From assembly GCF_004101245.1 (NCBI RefSeq), contig NZ_SCIN01000006.1, forward strand, positions 1 through 64,000: 64,000 bases of DNA. The letters are read 5' to 3'. The translations under genes were made by a program, and so were the position numbers. The DNA is from Sphingomonas sp. UV9. GTDB taxonomy: Bacteria; Pseudomonadota; Alphaproteobacteria; Sphingomonadales; Sphingomonadaceae. Below the pieces are notes generated by a model. That model saw nothing but the letters and a program-made list of their open reading frames with translations, was not told where the DNA came from and ran no database searches. Below are positions 43,376-51,469 of the stretch, piece after piece (within the stretch, counting starts at the first letter, position 1; every line of letters starts with the position of its first letter).

Positions 43376-46300
43376 TCGCGCGGATTATCGAGGCGTCCGT
43401 CAAGGCGCGCTTCCTCGTCCTGCTCGCAGCTCTCGCGCTGATCGTCGTCGGGGTGGGCGCTTTGCGCTCGACCGCGGTCGATGCGCTGCCCGACCTGTCC
43501 GACCTCCAGGTCATCATCCGCACCACCTATCCGGGCCAAGCCCCGCAGATCGTCGAGAACCAGGTCACGTATCCGCTCGCGACGACGATGCTGTCCGTGC
43601 CGGGCGCACGCGTGGTGCGCGGCTATTCGTTCGTCGGCGACAGCTTCGTCTATGTCCTGTTCGACGACGCGACCGATCTCTATTGGGCGCGCAGCCGCGT
43701 CCTCGAATATCTGAGCCAGGTGCAAAGCCGCCTCCCCGAGGGTGCGAAGGCATCGCTCGGCCCGGATGCTACCGGGGTGGGCTGGGTCTATGAATATGCG
43801 CTGGTCGACCGGACCGGGCGTCACGACCTCGCACAGCTCCGCAGCATCCAGGACTGGTTCCTGCGCTACGAATTGAAGACCGTGCCGGGGGTCGCCGAGG
43901 TCGCGAGCATCGGCGGGATGGTGAAAGAGTATCAGGTCGTCCTCGATCCGCAGAAGCTGGCCGCTTACGGGATCACCCACGAGGCGGTGACCGAGGCACT
44001 GAAGCGCGGCAACCAGGAGAGCGGCGGATCGGTCCTCGAGATGGCCGAGGCGGAATATATCGTCCGCGCGACCGGCTATCTGAAGACGCTCGACGACTTC
44101 CGCGGCGTTCCGCTCAAGACGGTTGGCGGCGTCCCCGTGACACTCGGCGACGTCGCCACAATTCAGATCGGTCCGGAAATGCGGCGCGGGTTGGCAGAGC
44201 TCAATGGCGAGGGTGAGGTTGCAGGCGGCGTCATCGTGATGCGCCAGGGCAAGAACGCGCGCGAGGTGATCGACGGGGTACGCACACGGCTCGAGGAATT
44301 GAAGAAGAGCCTGCCACCCGGCGTGGAGGTCGTCACCACCTATGACCGGTCGGGCCTGATCGATCGCGCGGTCAACAATCTGACCGCCAAGCTGATCGAG
44401 GAGTTCATCGTCGTGGCGCTCGTCTGCGCGCTGTTCCTCTGGCACGTCCGTTCCGCGCTGGTTGCCATTCTCACGCTCCCGCTCGGTATCCTGATCGCCT
44501 TTATCGCGATGCGCGTGCAGGGACTGAACGCCAATATCCTCTCGCTGGGCGGCATCGCCATCGCCATCGGCGCAATGGTCGATGCGGCCGTCGTCATGAT
44601 CGAAAACGCGCACAAACATCTCGAGCATTGGGCGCAAGATCATCCCGATGAGACATTAGCGGGTGGCGAGCGCTGGCGCGTCATCACCGCGGCAGCGGTC
44701 GAGGTCGGCCCGGCGCTGTTCCTCAGCCTTCTCATTATCACTTTCTCGTTCGTGCCGATCTTCTCGCTTCAGGGTCAGGAGGGGAGGCTGTTCGCGCCAC
44801 TCGCCTTTACCAAGACCTATGCGATGGCGGGCGCTGCGATCCTGTCGATCACGCTGATCCCGGTGCTGATGGGGCTACTGATCCGCGGGCGCATTCCGTC
44901 CGAGAATGCCAATCCGATCAACCGCGTCCTCACCCGCATCTACCGTCCCGCGCTCGACTGGGTACTGGCGCGGCCGAAACAGGCGCTGGTTATCGCCGGC
45001 CTCGTGTTTGCGACCAGCCTCTGGCCGATCAGCCAGCTAGGCGGCGAGTTCATCCCGCAGATGAACGAGGGCGACCTGCTCTACATGCCTTCCGCGCTGC
45101 CCGGCATCTCGACCGCCAAGGCCGGCCAGCTTCTTCAGCTAACCGACCGGCTCATCAAGACCGTACCCGAAGTGGAAAGCGTGTTCGGCAAGGCTGGCCG
45201 CGCCGACACCGCGACCGACCCTGCCCCGCTCGAAATGTTCGAGACCACGATCCGCTTCAAGCCCAAGGATCAGTGGCGCGCGGGCATGACGCAGGACAAA
45301 TTGATCGATCAGCTCGACAAGGCGGTGAAGGTGCCGGGCCTCGCCAATTTCTGGATTCCCCCGATCCGTAATCGGATCGAGATGCTGTCGACCGGCATCA
45401 AGAGTCCGATTGGCATCAAGGTGGCAGGCGCGAACCTCGCCGAGATCGATGCAGCCGCGCGCGAGATCGAACAGGTCGCGAAAACCGTGCCCGGGGTCGG
45501 ATCGGCGCTGGCCGAACGGCTCACCGGCGGGCGGTATATCGATGTCGATATCAACCGGGCCGCCGCGGCACGCTATGGCCTCAACGTCGCCGACGTGCAG
45601 TCGATCGTGTCGGGCGCGATCGGCGGAGAGACGATCGGCCAGACCGTCGAAGGCCTCGCGCGTTATCCGATTAGCGTGCGTTATCCGCGCGAGCTGCGCG
45701 ACAGCATCGATGGCTTGCGAAACCTGGCCGTGCTGACGCCGGCAGGGCAGCAGATCACGCTCGGCACCGTCGCCGACGTTCGCATCACCGATGGACCGCC
45801 GATGCTGCGCAGCGAGAACGGTCGACCGGTGACGTGGATCTACATCGACGGACGCGGCGCGCCACTCACCACCATCGTTCGTGATCTGCAAAACGCGATC
45901 GCCGCCAAGGTAAAACTGCCGCCCGGCGTCAGTGTCACCTATACCGGCCAGTTCGAGTATCTGGAGCGCGCAGTCGAGCGATTGAAGATCGTCGTTCCGG
46001 CGACCTTGGTCATCATCTTCCTGCTGCTCTACGCGACCTTTCGCCGGCTCGATGAAGCCGCGCTGGTGATGGGCACGCTCCCGTTCGCGCTCACCGGCGG
46101 TCTATGGCTGCTCTATCTGCTCGGCTACAACCAATCGGTCGCAACCGGTGTCGGGTTCATCGCGCTCGCGGGTGTTTCGGCCGAGTTCGGCGTGGTGATG
46201 CTGATCTACCTCAAGCATGCGCTGGATGCCCGAGGCCCGGTGCCGGACGATGCCGAAGTCGAGGCTGCCGTGCGCGAAGGCGCCCTCCTTCGTGTCCGGC

Positions 46301-46533
46301 CCAAGGCTATGACGGTCGCGGTGATCCTGGCTGGCCTGGTTCCGATCCTGATCGGTACAGGCACCGGCTCCGAAGTGATGAGCCGGATCGCGGCTCCCAT
46401 GATCGGAGGCATGCTCACCGCACCGTTGCTCTCGATGCTGGTACTGCCGGCAGCGTTCCTGCTGCTGCGGCGCTCCCGGCGTTCCCCTCACCCTTCGACC
46501 CCAGTCCCACCGCTGCAAAGGAATACGCTATGA
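43372..46533 (+). CDS. cusA: Cu/Ag efflux RND pump CusA
   Basis: A 1053-residue pump starting at GTG 43372 inside the cusB stop (GTGA). The helix-4 motif GAMVDAAVVMIENAHKHLEHW, near residue 404, is characteristic of CusA/SilA. Two periplasmic domains include PGISTAKAGQL, and 12 membrane helices are present. It expels Cu+ and Ag+ from cytoplasm and periplasm. The gene overlaps cusF by 4 nt. Confidence 0.93.
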   Translation: MIARIIEASVKARFLVLLAALALIVVGVGALRSTAVDALPDLSDLQVIIRTTYPGQAPQIVENQVTYPLATTMLSVPGARVVRGYSFVGDSFVYVLFDDATDLYWARSRVLEYLSQVQSRLPEGAKASLGPDATGVGWVYEYALVDRTGRHDLAQLRSIQDWFLRYELKTVPGVAEVASIGGMVKEYQVVLDPQKLAAYGITHEAVTEALKRGNQESGGSVLEMAEAEYIVRATGYLKTLDDFRGVPLKTVGGVPVTLGDVATIQIGPEMRRGLAELNGEGEVAGGVIVMRQGKNAREVIDGVRTRLEELKKSLPPGVEVVTTYDRSGLIDRAVNNLTAKLIEEFIVVALVCALFLWHVRSALVAILTLPLGILIAFIAMRVQGLNANILSLGGIAIAIGAMVDAAVVMIENAHKHLEHWAQDHPDETLAGGERWRVITAAAVEVGPALFLSLLIITFSFVPIFSLQGQEGRLFAPLAFTKTYAMAGAAILSITLIPVLMGLLIRGRIPSENANPINRVLTRIYRPALDWVLARPKQALVIAGLVFATSLWPISQLGGEFIPQMNEGDLLYMPSALPGISTAKAGQLLQLTDRLIKTVPEVESVFGKAGRADTATDPAPLEMFETTIRFKPKDQWRAGMTQDKLIDQLDKAVKVPGLANFWIPPIRNRIEMLSTGIKSPIGIKVAGANLAEIDAAAREIEQVAKTVPGVGSALAERLTGGRYIDVDINRAAAARYGLNVADVQSIVSGAIGGETIGQTVEGLARYPISVRYPRELRDSIDGLRNLAVLTPAGQQITLGTVADVRITDGPPMLRSENGRPVTWIYIDGRGAPLTTIVRDLQNAIAAKVKLPPGVSVTYTGQFEYLERAVERLKIVVPATLVIIFLLLYATFRRLDEAALVMGTLPFALTGGLWLLYLLGYNQSVATGVGFIALAGVSAEFGVVMLIYLKHALDARGPVPDDAEVEAAVREGALLRVRPKAMTVAVILAGLVPILIGTGTGSEVMSRIAAPMIGGMLTAPLLSMLVLPAAFLLLRRSRRSPHPSTPVPPLQRNTL

Positions 46534-46862
46534 AGAAGACCCTGTTGGCACTCGCCGCCCTCGCGGGCCTGACAACGACCACAGCATCGGCGCAGTCGAG
46601 CGCTTCCATGCAGGGCATGCCGATGAAGGGGGCCGTGAAGGTCGGTCGCGGCAGTGGCGTCGTGACCGCGATCGATCCCAAGGCCGCCAAGGTGACGATC
46701 CAGCATGGGCCGATCGCGGCACTGGGCTGGCCTGCGATGACGATGGCGTTCACGGCAATCCCACCGGCACTGCTCAAGACCGTGAAAGTCGGGCAGAGGG
46801 TCGACTTTGCCATGAGGATGCGCGGCTCCGTGGCGGAGGTTACTTCCATCCACGCTCGTTGA
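46530..46862 (+). CDS. cusF: CusF-like periplasmic copper chaperone
   Basis: A 110-residue protein with a signal peptide (KKTLLALAALAGLTTTTASAQ). A CusF-type OB fold has VTIQHGPIAALGWPAMTMAF, where His, Trp and two Met form the Cu+/Ag+ site (H52, W62 region, M65, M67 by position in the motif). It is fused in the operon to cusA by ATGA. Confidence 0.9.
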   Translation: MKKTLLALAALAGLTTTTASAQSSASMQGMPMKGAVKVGRGSGVVTAIDPKAAKVTIQHGPIAALGWPAMTMAFTAIPPALLKTVKVGQRVDFAMRMRGSVAEVTSIHAR

Positions 46863-46990
46863 TCCCGGGCACGATCGTCAGCACGTCAGGCGCGTGCCGT
46901 GACGGTCGTGCGTCTTTCATATCTGCCAGCACCGTCAGCCGATCCGACTTTCGCATCTCTTGATCGCATCGATGCCCGACTACCGAAAAG

Positions 46991-47107
46991 TCATCGCGCG
47001 AACATCCGGATGACCAGATTGATAGCCCAGAGAGCCATTCCAGCAGCGCCCAGCCCCGCGACGCAGAGTAACACCACAAGCACGCTTCGTTTCAAGATGA
47101 GAGGCAT
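46991..47107 (-). CDS. Very small membrane protein, 38 aa
   Basis: MPLILKRSVLVVLLCVAG... (38 residues) starts at 47107, with a strong GGAG ribosome-binding site 5 nt upstream. It is almost wholly hydrophobic with one membrane helix, ending INLVIRMFAR. It is on the minus strand, convergent with cusF. Small proteins of this type occur near metal pumps, but no family is recognised and it could be a chance ORF. Confidence 0.4.
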   Translation of the reverse strand: MPLILKRSVLVVLLCVAGLGAAGMALWAINLVIRMFAR

Positions 47108-47269
47108 GTGATCTCCGGTTCGCCGCTGTTGACCATGTGAAGCCCGAACAAGCCTGCTGACAATAGGGCGCGCGACCCTGCCGGGCACGGCTCTATCGGC
47201 ACGCTGACGCGCGCCGACCGAGCCACCGTGCCGGCGTCTCGTCCCTGCCGGGTGACGATCCTCGCGTGA

Positions 47270-47289
47270 GGTGTGCCACGTGGCACACC
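47270..47289. repeat. parS-like palindrome, copy 4 (start of leader B)
   Basis: Perfect 20-bp palindrome GGTGTGCCACGTGGCACACC, with the 16-bp core at 47272-47287. It begins leader B, as copy 3 begins leader A. Confidence 0.8.
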
Positions 47290-47585
47290 TGAGGACGCGC
47301 AGCGCGCGAGCAATGTCCGATCGGCGTCGATGCCCTCCCCCGGAGGCCATCCGCCGCGGGGAACACCAAGGGCTGCTGCCCTTTCGTTCCCGAAGGAAAA
47401 TAGACAGCCCCGTGTTGTCCGCCAAGCGCGGCACCCGACACCCTTTGGGGGTGTCGGCCGCACTAGGCGGCCTGCCCGCGCCAGGCCGTCGATTTTCCTC
47501 CTCCCTCCCCATCCCGCTCCTCGCCGGAGAGGCAGAGCCGGTTGCAGCAGCGACCGGCTGCGCCTCGAAAGAAGGAGAAAGGACA
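47270..47585 (+). repeat. Structured leader B, upstream of the 63-aa and ParB-like genes
   Basis: Homologous to leader A over its whole length and to leader C in its 3' part, in the same orientation. It shares the AAGGGC/GCCCTT hairpin, the long AGCGCGGC-type stem whose inner helix is here a perfect 9-bp CCGACACCC/GGGTGTCGG, and AGCCGGT/ACCGGCT (47536-47542 with 47553-47559). It ends just before the ATG at 47586. Confidence 0.75.
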
Positions 47586-47777
47586 ATGACTTACACCCGA
47601 TATACCGGCGATCCGTACTGGAAACGGGCGAAAGCCCAAGGGACCAGCGCCGACGGCACCCCCTACCGCAAGGGCGAGCGCGTGTTCTTCTATCCCCGTA
47701 CCGGCGTCACCTACGCGGGCGGCAGCGCGACGCGCGCATCGGCCGAGTTCGACGAACTCGCGAGCCTCGAAGGCTGA
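47586..47777 (+). CDS. Small hypothetical protein, 63 aa
   Basis: Starts MTYTRYTGDPYWKRAKAQGT, after GGAGAAAGGACA. It is a soluble, basic and aromatic-rich protein with no recognised domain. It lies directly after leader B and 44 nt before the ParB-like gene, so it is likely its first operon partner. It is too short to assign a function. Confidence 0.6.
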   Translation: MTYTRYTGDPYWKRAKAQGTSADGTPYRKGERVFFYPRTGVTYAGGSATRASAEFDELASLEG

Positions 47778-47821
47778 CCCCCTCCCCGACATCGAACCAT
47801 TCCAGATCAAGGAACATCGTC

Positions 47822-49669
47822 ATGGCTATCATCCATCCCCGTCTGTCACAGCTTCGTCTCTCCCCGCTCAATCAGCGCCGCGTGAAACCGGCAGCGATCG
47901 AGGCAATGGCCGACGACATCGACGCGCACGGCTTGTTGCAGAACCTCGTCGCCTATGAGGAAGACGGCCTGTTGTACGTGTTCGCCGGAGGGCGGCGCTA
48001 TCGCGGCCTCAAAGTCTTGGTGAAGCGCAAGCGGGTCAAGAACAGCGACACCTTCCCGGTCGAGTTGCGGAGCAAGGAAGAGGCGATCGAACTGTCGCTC
48101 GCCGAGAACTTCCAGCGTGAGGACATGCACCCCGCCGACAGCATCCGCGCCTTCGCCGCACTCCGCGACACCGGCATGGACGCCGAGGAAATCGCCGCCC
48201 GGTTCGGTCAGGCAGTCAGCTTCGTCTACAAGATGCTCCGCCTTTCCGCGCTCGCTCCGTCTCTGATCGACCTGATCGCCAAGGACCAGTTGTCGCTCGA
48301 GGCCGCGCGCGCGCTCACCCTCACAGACGACCACGACCAGCAGATGAAGGTCGCCAAGGCGGCGAACGGCCACGCCCACACCATCCGCCGGATGCTCACC
48401 ACCGAGAAGGTCGACACGACCCACGGCGCATTCCTGTTCGTCGGTCGCGATGCCTATGTCGAGAAGGGCGGCACCATTACCGTCGACCTGTTCAGCCAAG
48501 GCGCGGAAGGCTTCGCCGACCAGCCCAAACTCGTGCAGGAACTCGCCGAGGAAAAGCTGGACGCCATCGCCGACGAATATCGCAGCATCGGTTGGCATGA
48601 GGTCCGCGCCCAACTGGACCGCCCTTACGACCTCTACATGAAGGGCAGCATGTATCCGGCCACGCGCGAGCCGACCGAGGCCGAAGCGGCACGGATGGAC
48701 GCCATCGACGCCGAGATCGAGCGGATCGCGGAAGCCGAGGGCGAAGACAGCGAGAGGATCGAGCCGCTGTCCGCCGAGCGCGATGCGATCACCGAGAGCT
48801 TGCGCGCTTTCAACCGCGAGCAGGTGGCGGTCGGGGGCGTGGCACTGTGGGTTTCGCAGGACGGATCGATCGGCAAGAGCTTCTATCGGGCAAAGGCCGA
48901 ACCCAAGCCCAAGGCGACCCACGACGGCCCGACGCCGTTCTACAGCAACAGCCTGATCGCCGACCTGTCGCGCATCAAGACGCAGATCGTGCAGGAAGCG
49001 GTCGCGTCCGACCCGGCGCTGGCGCTCGACATCATGCTCGACAGCCTTGCGGGTCAGTTGCTGCACGGCGCGCACAGCTACCAGATGGCGATCGACGTTC
49101 AGGCCAAAACGGTCGCGATCGACGTGGCGCAGGAGTTGATGGCGACCAGCGACGTTCGTCCGGTCGAGGACACGATGGCGACCCGCTTCGCATCGATCCC
49201 CGCCGAAGGCCGGTTCGAGGCGATCCGCGCGATGGAGGCCGACGACAAGATGGCGTTGCTCGCCGGGTTGGTCGCGATGACTGTGGACGGCACCCTGTTC
49301 GCGGGCGGTTCCCCCGGGCAACGGCACCATCGGTTCGAGCAGATCGCACGGGCGAGCGGGGTGGACATCGCCGCACGTTGGAGTGCCCCCATCGGCCTGT
49401 TCGACAAGATGCGCCGCGCCGCGATGATCGACCTCTTACGTGAGGAAGTCGGTGGCCCCAGCGCCGAGAATTGCGCGAGCATCAAGAAGAAGGCCGACCT
49501 TGCGGTAAACGTGTCGGGACGGTTGCCTGCGAACTGGCTTCCCGCCCCGATGAAGATCGGTGCGTTCGATCAGCCCGAGCATGACCCGGTGGATTTCGAC
49601 GCCGACATCCACGGCGATGATATCGAGGGAGCGGAAGACGATCAGATGGCGGACGACGAGATGGCGTGA
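47822..49669 (+). CDS. Large ParB/RepB-like protein (615 aa)
   Basis: A 615-residue protein. The N-terminal ParB core reads LRLSPLNQRRVKPAAIEAMADDI ... YVFAGGRRYRGLKVL ... ELSLAENFQREDMHPAD; the GGRR box is the ParB CTP/nuclease-like motif. An HTH (AEEIAARFGQAVSFVYKMLRLS) follows. The long C-terminus (about residues 250-600) is acidic and helical and unlike a short partition ParB. Proteins of this type occur on sphingomonad and other plasmids near ardC-like genes; a nuclease or establishment role is possible. It is preceded by leader B. Confidence 0.8.
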   Translation: MAIIHPRLSQLRLSPLNQRRVKPAAIEAMADDIDAHGLLQNLVAYEEDGLLYVFAGGRRYRGLKVLVKRKRVKNSDTFPVELRSKEEAIELSLAENFQREDMHPADSIRAFAALRDTGMDAEEIAARFGQAVSFVYKMLRLSALAPSLIDLIAKDQLSLEAARALTLTDDHDQQMKVAKAANGHAHTIRRMLTTEKVDTTHGAFLFVGRDAYVEKGGTITVDLFSQGAEGFADQPKLVQELAEEKLDAIADEYRSIGWHEVRAQLDRPYDLYMKGSMYPATREPTEAEAARMDAIDAEIERIAEAEGEDSERIEPLSAERDAITESLRAFNREQVAVGGVALWVSQDGSIGKSFYRAKAEPKPKATHDGPTPFYSNSLIADLSRIKTQIVQEAVASDPALALDIMLDSLAGQLLHGAHSYQMAIDVQAKTVAIDVAQELMATSDVRPVEDTMATRFASIPAEGRFEAIRAMEADDKMALLAGLVAMTVDGTLFAGGSPGQRHHRFEQIARASGVDIAARWSAPIGLFDKMRRAAMIDLLREEVGGPSAENCASIKKKADLAVNVSGRLPANWLPAPMKIGAFDQPEHDPVDFDADIHGDDIEGAEDDQMADDEMA

Positions 49670-49770
49670 GGCGTTATCGGGGGCCGGTGCAGATCGGCCC
49701 CCTCTCTGCCAGCGTTGCGTCCATGAGCGGCCCCGTCGCCGGCGCGACAGCCATGCCCCGCATGGCCGTC

Positions 49771-49826
49771 GCGCCCGCGGCCCTTTCAGGCCCGCGGGCG
49801 CCGCCCGACCGAGGCCGGGCGGCGCC
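49771..49826 (+). terminator. Overlapping hairpins between the ParB-like and HNH genes
   Basis: GCGCCCGCGG/CCGCGGGCGC (49771-49780 with 49792-49801) and GGCGCCGCCCG/CGGGCGGCGCC (49797-49807 with 49816-49826) are perfect stems that share five bases, so only one can form at a time. They lie between convergent genes and probably stop transcription from both sides. Confidence 0.6.
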
Positions 49827-49841
49827 GTGGCGACTTCGAGT

Positions 49842-50252
49842 TTACGACAGGAGCGCCAGCAGGTCGCCGAGCGCGCGACGTCGGTAGGCGTTGAACCAGC
49901 GCCGTCGCCGATGCTCGGCCGCATCGTGGATCATGTGACAGCGCTGGCAAAGCGCAGCCAGGTTGCGCGCCGCATTGTCTGTCGGATCGTGGTTGAGGTG
50001 CGCGCACGCGATATAAACTCGGGTCACGCGCACGATCGTCGCCACCCCGTGTTCGGGCGGGCGGACCCGCCGCCCCCGCCCGTTGCGCCAGTGCCGACGA
50101 TCGGTGTCCCACCATCGCCCGTCGCCCAGATGGAACACGCGCCGACCGTGCGGACGCCGGCAATGCTCGCATCGCCCCTTGGCACGACCGAAGCGGATCA
50201 GCTTCGACAGCTCGGGCCAGTCGATCGGATAGAGCCAGCGATGTTCGGCCAT
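49842..50252 (-). CDS. HNH endonuclease-like protein
   Basis: About 136 residues from ATG 50252 (MAEHRWLYPIDWPELSKLI); ATG 50261 is possible. It carries GRCEHC and HNH-type HLNHDPTDNAARNLAALCQRCHMIHD, with zinc-binding Cys pairs. HNH nucleases of this size occur in phages, plasmids and restriction systems. It is convergent with the ParB-like gene and lies near the repeated leader C, but is oriented away from it. Confidence 0.75.
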   Translation of the reverse strand: MAEHRWLYPIDWPELSKLIRFGRAKGRCEHCRRPHGRRVFHLGDGRWWDTDRRHWRNGRGRRVRPPEHGVATIVRVTRVYIACAHLNHDPTDNAARNLAALCQRCHMIHDAAEHRRRRWFNAYRRRALGDLLALLS

Positions 50253-50454
50253 GATCGGCATGACGATTCTATGAGTCAGCCGAGCCGAGAACGAAAGCAG
50301 AAAATCGCCTAGTACGCCGAGAGCCTTCGGCTATGCCGCGCCACCGGCGAAGGCCCTCGTCCCAAGCGGGTTCTCACGCCAGCATGACGATCGCCGCGCG
50401 GGGCGTCGCCGCCCAGATCAGCAGCCGCGCGGAGATCCGCGCCGCGCCATAGTG

Positions 50455-50704
50455 CGCCGATCGCCGTCGCGAGCGGCGCGAGGGGAACGCCAAGGGTGCT
50501 GCCCTTTCGTTCCCGAACGACAATCGACCGCCCGTGTAATCCGCCGAGCGCGGCACCCGACGCCCTGCAGGGCATCGGCCGCGCTAGGGCGGCTCGCCCG
50601 CGCCAGCGGTAGATTCTCGCTCCCCCTCCCCATCCCGTCCTCGCCGGACAGGCAGGGCCGTGAGGCCGAGTGGCCTTGCGGCCCATGCCAGAAGGAGGAC
50701 AACC
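50455..50704 (+). repeat. Structured leader C, upstream of the DUF3768 gene
   Basis: About 245 bp homologous to leaders A and B, including the long stem at the AGCGCGGC core (about 50545-50583). At the 3' hairpin the sequence is GGGCCG/CGGCCC (50655-50660 with 50679-50684) with an inner AGGCC/GGCCT, so the helix is kept although the bases differ from A and B. The upstream palindrome of A and B is absent here. It precedes the gene at 50705. Confidence 0.7.
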
Positions 50705-51091
50705 ATGCCGACCCCCGAGCAGATCGACACCATCCGTCGCCTCAACGACGCCGCGCGCGAGCGTCCCGGACACACCTCAATCGCCAACGTGACGAGCGGC
50801 TTTTACGCCCTCGCCGACACCGATCGCCTTGCTGCGCTGGCCGCGATCATCGGCTTTTCCGCGTTCGGGGAGGACAACGACCCTTATGGAGAGCATGATT
50901 TCGGCGCAGTGTATCGCCTCGCGTCGGGGCAGTGGACGCAGGAACGACCGGATGATGCCGCGCAGATCGCCGCGTCCGTTTTCTGGAAAGTCGATTGTTA
51001 CGACACCACGCTCACCTATGGCAGCGACGCACCTTGGGACGAGCAGCGGACCAAGCGGGTGCTGACGATCATGCTGGCGAGCGAATACTGA
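50705..51091 (+). CDS. DUF3768-family protein
   Basis: A 128-residue protein from ATG 50705, after GAAGGAGGA. DUF3768 features are visible (RIRLND-like IRRLNDAAR, SGFYALADTDRLAALAAIIGFSAFGEDNDPYGEHDFG, VFWKVDCYD--L-YGS-AP-D). Members of this family are found on alphaproteobacterial plasmids near antirestriction genes; the function is unknown. It is controlled by leader C, and the transferred strand would be its template. Confidence 0.8.
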   Translation: MPTPEQIDTIRRLNDAARERPGHTSIANVTSGFYALADTDRLAALAAIIGFSAFGEDNDPYGEHDFGAVYRLASGQWTQERPDDAAQIAASVFWKVDCYDTTLTYGSDAPWDEQRTKRVLTIMLASEY

Positions 51092-51206
51092 TCGTCCCCC
51101 CCATGCGCCGCGCCCGGAACGGCACGGCGCACGGTTACAAACCGGCAGTGATTTATTGAGAAATCACGCCGTTGGGTGTAGTGTATGAGCGAGAAAGGAT
51201 GACGCG

Positions 51207-51464
51207 ATGGCCCAGATCGATATCGAAACGCTGCGCGAGCGCATCCGGCTGATGGACTTCGAGCGCGGGACACCCGAGCAGGTCGCCTTGTGGCGCGAGG
51301 ATGTGGCGGAGGCGCGAGCCAACCTCGACATCGAGGACATGACGCCAACGCCCGACGAGGACGCGATGTTCGCGATGATGCTCGACGAGGGCGTCCCGCC
51401 AGCGGTGATGCCGTCTATCATCCTCGGTCTCTATAAGCCCGGATCGCGCCAGATCGCCGCCTGA
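51207..51464 (+). CDS. VbhA-like antitoxin with a degenerate inhibitory motif
   Basis: An 85-residue protein that precedes the Fic gene by 5 nt. Residues about 28-75 align with VbhA: WREDVAEARANLDIEDMTPTPDE. VbhA normally has (S/T)-x-x-x-E-(G/N) in its inhibitory helix; here the corresponding stretch is N-L-D-I-E-D, so the Glu is kept but the Ser/Thr and Gly/Asn are replaced. It should block Fic by occupying the ATP site with that Glu. The call relies on context and the aligned helix. Confidence 0.65.
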   Translation: MAQIDIETLRERIRLMDFERGTPEQVALWREDVAEARANLDIEDMTPTPDEDAMFAMMLDEGVPPAVMPSIILGLYKPGSRQIAA

Positions 51465-51469
51465 CGCCG

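Noticed and set aside
42856..44643. A 595-residue open frame opposite cusB/cusA
   Set aside because: It is a shadow of the RND genes. It has no start context or conserved motif and lies inside two certain genes.
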